Shown one piece after another: positions 51,001 to 59,000 of a DNA stretch of 64,000 nt. The notes under the pieces are model-generated. The model ran no database searches and was not told where the DNA came from. It saw only the letters and a program-made list of their open reading frames with translations. Origin of the DNA: Atherinomorus stipes (taxonomy: Eukaryota > Chordata > Actinopteri > Atheriniformes > Atherinidae); assembly GCA_023101725.1 (NCBI GenBank), contig JALJCO010012849.1:1550001-1614000 (forward strand), given 5' to 3'. Numbering within the stretch: the first letter of the stretch is position 1; each line of letters begins with the position of its first letter. The position numbers and the translations under genes were made by a program.

Positions 51001-52976
51001 GAGGCAAAATTGAAATCACGATTAAAATTCGATTAATTGTCCAGCCCTACCAGATAGCCCTACCACCTCCTCCTCCCTCTAGGTCTGAACCAGAATTGGG
51101 ACACCACTCCCCTTCACTTGAACGTGCAAAACGAAGGGTTAAGGCCAAGGGCGAGGGCTAAGGGGGAATCGGAATTCACCCTTTATCTGTAATCTATGAC
51201 TATAAACAAGTTGTGAACATGATATCTAGGGAATACTGGGGTAATGTGGCACAAACATTCACCTGGAATAAAACATGAACTAATGCAAATTTGACGCTGA
51301 AAGATCAAGTTCACTCCAACATTATGAAATGCTCCTTTGGCTGTTACTCTGAATTTATATGCTAATTATGGATGTAAGCCACAACTTGGTAGACGCATAC
51401 AGCCGTGAGGCAGTTGCTTTGTTTGAGTGTGATACATATCAGGGTCCTCTCTGAAACCTAATTTCACAGACTTCACACTCAGACATCTTCATCTCTGAAA
51501 TGATATTCCTGTACGTGTGTTTCATGTGTATTTGGTTCATGCATTCGCAAGTGACTTGTTTTTGTGTGTGACTTCCTGTAATCCAAAAATCTGTGTGTGA
51601 TTTGCTTAAACTGCAGGTGTGCAGGTTTTCCCTTCTCTCTCAGCACCACTGAAATCTATATCAGGGATTATTGTGTTGTGCCCTATTTGTCCTATTGTGT
51701 GTGTGCTTTGGTGTGTTCAGCTTCATGCACCTGACACACACACACACTCCTCTCAGAGTACACTCAACCTTGATGAAGTGAAAGGACGACTTGTGAACTA
51801 ACAGATGGCATCACTATCAGTGCGATTACGTAACAGAATTTGGGTTCCCACATTCGTATCGATGGATTCAGCCAGACTCCAAACAATCTGCCTCTCAGTG
51901 TTTTAGAGGACGTTACCGCCAACAACAACAGCGCTGCCATCAGTCTTCCTTTATTCTGCTTCAATCAATCAAAAATCTGTAAACACAAGCCAAGATGGGT
52001 GATGACTACTCCTTGTTGTCCTCTTATACGTCTTTTTTTATGCCCAACTAACACCTTTCAGGGCGCATTCACAAGGAAAGCTTTGCCTCATGGAAAACCA
52101 TTTGACTTTTTTTCATTTCTGGTGTTTGTGGCTTCATGAACGCAGCCTCAGTTTTTCTCCTGTTTTGTAATGTTGGCGTTTGGTTTAACAGCTAGAGTAT
52201 GATTTTACATACTAATGATGTCATAACAGGGTTGCAAAGTGGGAAAAGACACCAAAGGGTCTTAAAGAGTTTTTCTATTGTCATGAGACATGAGACACTG
52301 CACTCACATGATTAGAAACCTGGGCGTGATGATGAGCAGGATTCATGTGATCAAAACCTTAATAAGGTCCCAAATGGAATACTGATGCGTCAGGTTGATT
52401 GAATTACAGCTCTCCTGATCCCGCTTTTTCTCTTCAGATACCAATACTAAGGCTCAAGTATCAAGTATTTAGATACTTAGTTGTGCTTTGGGCCAAAGAT
52501 TATGCATATTGATCTCATAATTGATTTTTATTTATGTTGGGTATGTCTGTTTTGTGGTTTAACAGGTTAATGAAATAAGTTCATAACAGTAAGTATGAGG
52601 AAAAACTGGCCCATTTATTATTTACCAATGGCTATGATGAATTTTAAACTTACAAACATAACAATATATAAAACAATTACAAATGAATTAAGACCTAGTC
52701 AGAAAGAAGTGCTTGAAAGAAGAGCTGGAATGGATTCTGATCGGATCCACGTTTTTTTAACCAATATCCTCCCAATATCCGATACTGGTATTGGAACGGG
52801 ACAGCTCTACTTTGAATGCTATCAAACCCATAAATTCAAGAGTTGTATGATATTGTGCATTAGTCCTTTATTTTACTTCTACAAAGCCAGACATTCATGT
52901 AATCCTTTAATCTTTAGCAGTAGTTATCTGAGCTTAATGAAAGTCTTTTAAGTTGTTTTTTATATATATATGTATA

Positions 52977-53039
<63 letters not shown>

Positions 53040-56000
53040 AATTTATATTTAAGGAACTTTGACAGTTTTTTTTTGTTGTTTTTTTTTTTCAAATTTTGCT
53101 CATCTCTTGAACCTTAGCATTTTCATTGGAATGTGTTTGCTAAGTCATTTAACTCGAATTTAATGAGTCATTGTCATTCAAGCTTTAAAAAGGCATTCAG
53201 AACCAGTGTTGTGTTGACAAAACAGACTTTTAAAAAGTATATTTAGGCACTTTGCTACCAGCAGCCTCTCACAAACACAAATAATTAGTTCCTGTTACTT
53301 TAATTCTGATAAAACTTGCAAAAAAGGCAGAAATTGAATACATTTTTTGTCCAAAGAGCTATTAGCTAAACTATCTACAGCAGATGAGTAGTGTTCAGTG
53401 ATGTCCTTAAAATCACATAAGTTTCCAATTAAAACCCTGTGCTTCTGACTCATTCTTAAATATCCCTGCAATGTCCCGGGGCAGAAAAAGTTATCTTCAC
53501 AGCTTCTTTTTGCTGCCTGGAGAATCACCTCATAGCTTTTTTTTTTCCCTTTACAGCAACTGGATATCAACACATTGGCCATTTTGAATACACTATAGCT
53601 CATTTAACAGAGGAACTCTACGGGAAAATATCCAAGGTAACTAGGAAAAGAAAGAGAGACAGCAAAAGAGCAAGAGAGAAGACAAAAGCCGCTTTGGACT
53701 GACTTTTATGGCTGGGAAGAGTTCAGAGAAGAGACAGGGTGCAAGACGGGTGCTTAATTAGCCCCTGAAAAAGTGAGAAAATCTGCCAGAGTTCAGGATT
53801 GTTACTAAATAAGACCTGCAAAATGAATCTGGACTAAGAATGGATGACTCCGGTCCTCAAGGGCAACAGTCTGACACGATCAAAGAGCTCATTGTTAAGT
53901 TCTTCATGATGACCCATCAATTTCAATCATGTATGTTGAAAGCAGACATCTAGAACCTGCAGGACAGTGGCCCTTGAGGACTGATCTGTCCACTGAGGCC
54001 TCATCAGAAATAGTTTCATGCAAGGCAGTTAAGGAGCCATTTTCAAGGAGGGAAAACGGGAAAAAAGTGACAACAGGTTTTAGGAATCCTCCCCAGAGCC
54101 CGGACCTCAGCATTATTGAAGCAGTGTGGGACTGTCTTGACATAGAACAAAGGCAGCCAACATCCAAAGAAAAGCTGTGAAATGTCCCTTAAGAAGCCTG
54201 GAGAACTGTTCCTGAAGCTAACTTAAAGAATTAACAAGAAAGATTGTCTAAGAGGGTTCAATCTGTGTTTAAGACAATCCAAATATTTTTCTGTCAGGAT
54301 ATGAAGAACTGAGTGATGGCTCAAGATTTTTGCACAGTTCCTGTAGTTCTAGAAAAGAAAGTACAAATCAGAGCTGAAACTAATTTGAAGTCGTAATTTG
54401 GAACAAAATACTGCACTGCAGCTGCTAAATTCATTTAAAATGAACCAGAATCTGAAGAGCTGCTGAATGTTTCATCAGGTTTTTACAAAGCGCATTAAGA
54501 AGAGCCAAGTTATTGCTAGAGACAGCAGAATTTTAAACTAGGATCCCTCCTCCCAAATTTCTTCTGAAAGAGTTTTTGTTAACTTGTCTGAGCACATTTG
54601 ATGTAAACAGGTTTTTGTCTTTTGCGATGCTCCTACATACTTTGGGCTGATGATCTGTTTACTCCTTTGAAGACAAATGAGGCAATTTCTGTGTGGAGAA
54701 GTTAGAAGATGCCCAAAACAAACTGTCCCACTTTGCAACGCTGTACATGTATGAAATATACACACACACTCATATAGACTTCTAGTGGCGCAGAGTTTAA
54801 TGCATGCGGCCACCCCTCCCCCCCATAACCACTTCTTTTGCTCTGCTTCTCTGTACTCTGTCTCATCTGTCTCTATTTGTCTCACTTGGTCTATCATCTA
54901 CATGTGTTGTCTCCTTGTCTCCGTCCTGATCTTTTACTCTCATCCCTTTCCTGTTGTGCTCCCTCACACTTTCTCTCGCTGCCACTCTGTCGTTATATCT
55001 TTCTGTCTTTTCTCTTTTTTATCTCCCGCTCTGTTGTTAACATCCTCAGCTGTGCTCAGACCCCTGCATGAGGCTAACGCTCATAGCGGATTGGCTGTAG
55101 CCGCGTGCATGAGGAGCACTGATGGCCCAATGAAACGCAGACAGGAACAAGAAATGGAACCGGAGGCAGGAAGCGCCCACCCACAGGGGCCTCGCAGGTA
55201 CCACCACTGTCCACCCTTATGTGTCCGCAGCGGTGCCTGTATCAGAATCACTTCAGAACCCCCCACCTTCCTCGTTTCGTGTGTGTCCTCAGCTCACCGT
55301 CCTCGAACTCACCTCAGGACTCTTCTGTTTGTGTCCTCTGGGTGCTGGCTGTCTGAAAATGCCTCTACACCCCTCATGTGTGTGTTTTCAGCTCTGGCTG
55401 GCCAAAATCCCACAACTCCTGTTTGTATGACCCCCCACCCCCAAACCCACCCCTAGCACATCCTGCTGTATGTGTGTCTGAATGTGTTCTTAAATGCACA
55501 CTCGTAACTATACAGTTACTTCTTATCCCGTTTGTGTGTTTGTTGCAATGCAGTAAAAACCTGCTTTGCTGAGTTGCCATCGAGAATAAAAAGAGAGAGG
55601 AAGAGTTGCTCTCTGCTTCTCTGTGCTTCACTGCTTCCCTTCATTGTGGTTGTGCTTCTCTTTGTAGCTGTGTGCTGCCAAGGCTTCCCTCTGCTCTTTG
55701 TGTGCTGCTGATCTGTCCTTCTGTGAACTGTATAAAGCTGCAGTCCATCACTGTGCCTCTGTCCTATGTGCTGCAGTCACAGATCCTGTGCTTCGGTCTG
55801 TTTTCTTGCTCTCTGCTGCTGTGTTTGTGTGTTATAGTGAGTCAAGCTGTTTCCCTCCTGATGTGTTAGTTCCAATGTCTTTTTTCTATAGATTTTCATG
55901 TTATAGCTTAACAAACAAAAAGACAAAAAAACAAACTGAAATTGTTGCAGACACAAATAAAATCAATCCCAGATTAGGAGGAATGTGATATTTAGATGTG

Positions 56001-59000
56001 AAGTAGAACAGAACATGAGCCATTTGACCCATCGACTGTACATCTGCTGCTTTTTACTCAGTTTCCATGGGTTGGACCACACAACATCAAACTCTTTTTA
56101 CACCTGCTACAGTACACACCTGTAAAATTCTGTGAACAAGTATCTTAAAGTTAAAAAAAGACAGACAAATGTGTAACCTGTTCTGTCTATAAAATGTCTA
56201 TATGTGAATAATTCCAATATAAAATGTCTGATCTACTCCACAAACCACTATGTATTTTCTTCTGATTTGACCCAGCTCACTGCAATGCACCTTTAAAGAT
56301 TTGTGATTCTGGGCTGAAATCTTGAGCATTTCTCTTTTGCTCAACTTGATTTGCCCACTGTCTTTTTTTCCCACCTCTAAATTTACTGCAGACACTTTTG
56401 CAAAGCTGCATGGTGAGGTTTTTCGTGTGATTAATAAGAAATTTTGAACTGATAAAGTAACAAAAAGCACAAAAACAGACAGTAAAAGGACATGACTCAG
56501 CTGTTTTTCAAACCATTTAGGACCAGTTAAGAGAATCCCCAGTTATTATGTGCCTAAGAGAAATCAGGACACACCCAGGACTCAGAGAAATAAAATATTA
56601 TCATAATAGTTTTCATAGGATTTTCTTTCTAAAGCTGAAAAAAGCACAAACCTGCAGAAATGTGCCACAATGCTAAATATTGCCACCTCCGACTGGGAGT
56701 TGTCTTTTGTTCCCCATTTCATGGGATGTTATGTCAAAACTTAAGCATAAATTCAGATTTTGAGTACCAAGAGTATTACATTCGTCTACAGTTGCTAGCC
56801 TGGCTTTCTAGTTGTTGTCCTTTACCTTGAAAAGCCTGAGCTATTCTCTAGCTGAGGAGGGACTGACATTAGCCTACAGTGGTTAGCCTATTTCTCTACT
56901 ATTATTTAAAAAAAACAAAAAAAACTTTCAAAAGCCTTGATAAGCCATTTGCTAGATTAGGAAGGATTTTAGATTAGCATCAGCTGCTAGCCTAACTTGC
57001 TCATTTTAGTTGACCTTCAAAAGCCACAATATGCCATTTGCTAATTACAGCAAGTGCTAAAATGGTCAATTATTAGCATTTTAAGTAGGCTATTGATTGC
57101 AAATTTTTATTTGATTATGTTTATAGTTCTCTGTAAAACATGAACTCCCCTCTGTGACTTTTTTATGAATAAATGTCCACTATTTATGAGGAATTTGTGA
57201 ACCAAAGTGATTCATATGGTATTCTAAACGTTAGCCAATAGTTGCACAAACAGAAAAATGACAAGAATGTTAATATTTAGCACATTTGTTTATTTTCTTA
57301 TTTTAGAGCCATACTTATTTGAGCTAATCTAACAACATAGCCATCATAACAAACAGTAGGCTACATAGTGGTTTTAAAAGTGCTTCTAAAATGTCAAGCT
57401 TTCTTCCACAGCATCAGTCTCACTGCTGCGCTCTGAACCAAATTAACTTTTTGTAATTACAAAGGTGGAGACAACGGTTGGAAGTGGTAACTTGTTAATA
57501 TTGATTTTAGTCTGCATTTCATTAGAAATCGGCTTAAACTGGAGCCGAACTTTAAGAAAAAATAAAAAAGTTAATCCAACTGTTAACAGAGGAACTGAAG
57601 GGAAAGAGTAGGTGGAAGTAAAGCTCTCAGCGCTCAGCTTCTTTTATTACCTTCCTCCTCTCCTCTATTGATCAGCATAAGCCTCTGATTTATAGCTCAC
57701 TGCTGCAAAGCCTTCTGGGTAATTACTAAGGCTGAAAAGAGACAGGGGAGTTTAAGGTTGGGGGTGTTGAGGGGCTGGCATTCATTTAGACACATAGGAC
57801 TGTAGTCATCACACAAGACACAGAAACATTTACACTCACGCAGAGCAGAGAAGCTGTACCGAGTCCCCACAGAGACAATCCACTTATGTTCAACGTATAT
57901 AACAATATCCTCCACACATCACTGTATGGAAATCAGTCAGTCATTTTCTGTACCGCTTATCCAGTTCAGGATCGCGGGTGTATGTAAATCAATAAAGTGA
58001 TATAGTGGCCCAGTGTGACTGAATTATGTCACAGAAACTGCATTTATTTCAGTGTTGATGTACTGCACCAGTGTTCGAAGCTGCAAAGAGGAAATTCCTG
58101 CATTGAAAATCTGATTAAAGTCTTTGGGTGTTTGAGATGCTCGGATCAGAAAGTTGAGTCTGTGATCCATCAGTCGATGCAGCTGAGCTTGTGCTCCACT
58201 CATAAACAGCATGGCTCCCATAAACAAAGCGATGCTTGCACAAGGCTGCATCATTGTGTGTTAGTACCTGTTCTGTAAGTGTGTGTATCTGCCTGTTTAC
58301 CCTGGTATGCTGTTGTGACCTTCCCTCAATGCAGTAACTCACCTGACGTCAGAGCAGCTTGTTTTTTCTTTTTCTTTTTTCCTTCCTGCTTCCAGCTGAC
58401 TGATACCCTCCCTCTCTCGTGTCCTCCAGTGAACAGCCTGGCTCGGTCCAAGTACTGCTGACACCCAATCAGGAGGAGGAAGAGGACCAGGCAACGCCCA
58501 GCCAGGACGCTGCTTTGGACCAGGACCCACCCCCTCCCCCCTACCGGCCTGCTCCCCCTCGACCCACGCTCACCCTCAGTATTGCTCACCCATGTGGTCC
58601 TTCTAGCCAAGGGGAGGAAGAGGGTGTGCGCATGGGGAGGAGAGGGGAGGAAGGTGAGGATGGGAGGGAGGGGAGTGGGGTGAGGCTTTGCGAATTGCTG
58701 CAGGCAGGGGGGGTGAGTGTCAGACCCCTGGGGAAGCACTTAGCCATTTCTCTGCCCTCGCTTCCTCTGCGTCTCTGGGATTCTCACATCACACAGACCT
58801 CACAGTCTACACACCTTGAACCTGCAAACACTCCACCCTCCGCTCCTCCCCCACCCTACCCCCCGGAAACTTCTGGGCAAAGGAAACCCCTCACGCCGCT
58901 CTGGCAGCCACCCCGGCCCCATTCCCCCGATGGCGGGGCGCATTACTGGCAGCAGCAGGGAGGCGGTGCAGACAGCAGCACACGTCATTGGTCCTCCTGG

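Larger units (their letters stand above)
47261..55049 (+). other. Intron w13: 7.8 kb, expected to hide one more exon
   Basis: By comparison with mammalian USP54 an exon for the first two helices of the MIT-like domain should lie here, in phase 1 at both ends. I found no matching open segment. The interval holds a Harbinger-like element (48.8-49.3 kb), a scrambled homopolymer tract (49.49-49.81 kb), nested hAT elements (50.1-51.2 kb), a (TA)n (53.0 kb) and Tc1 debris (53.9-54.3 kb). Confidence 0.6.

Noticed and set aside
55392..55467. Candidate exon between w14 and w15 (acceptor ttttcag, donor gtatgt)
   Set aside because: 76 nt, enters in phase 2 but leaves in phase 0, so it would break the frame into w15; direct w14-w15 joining gives the conserved SEQP.
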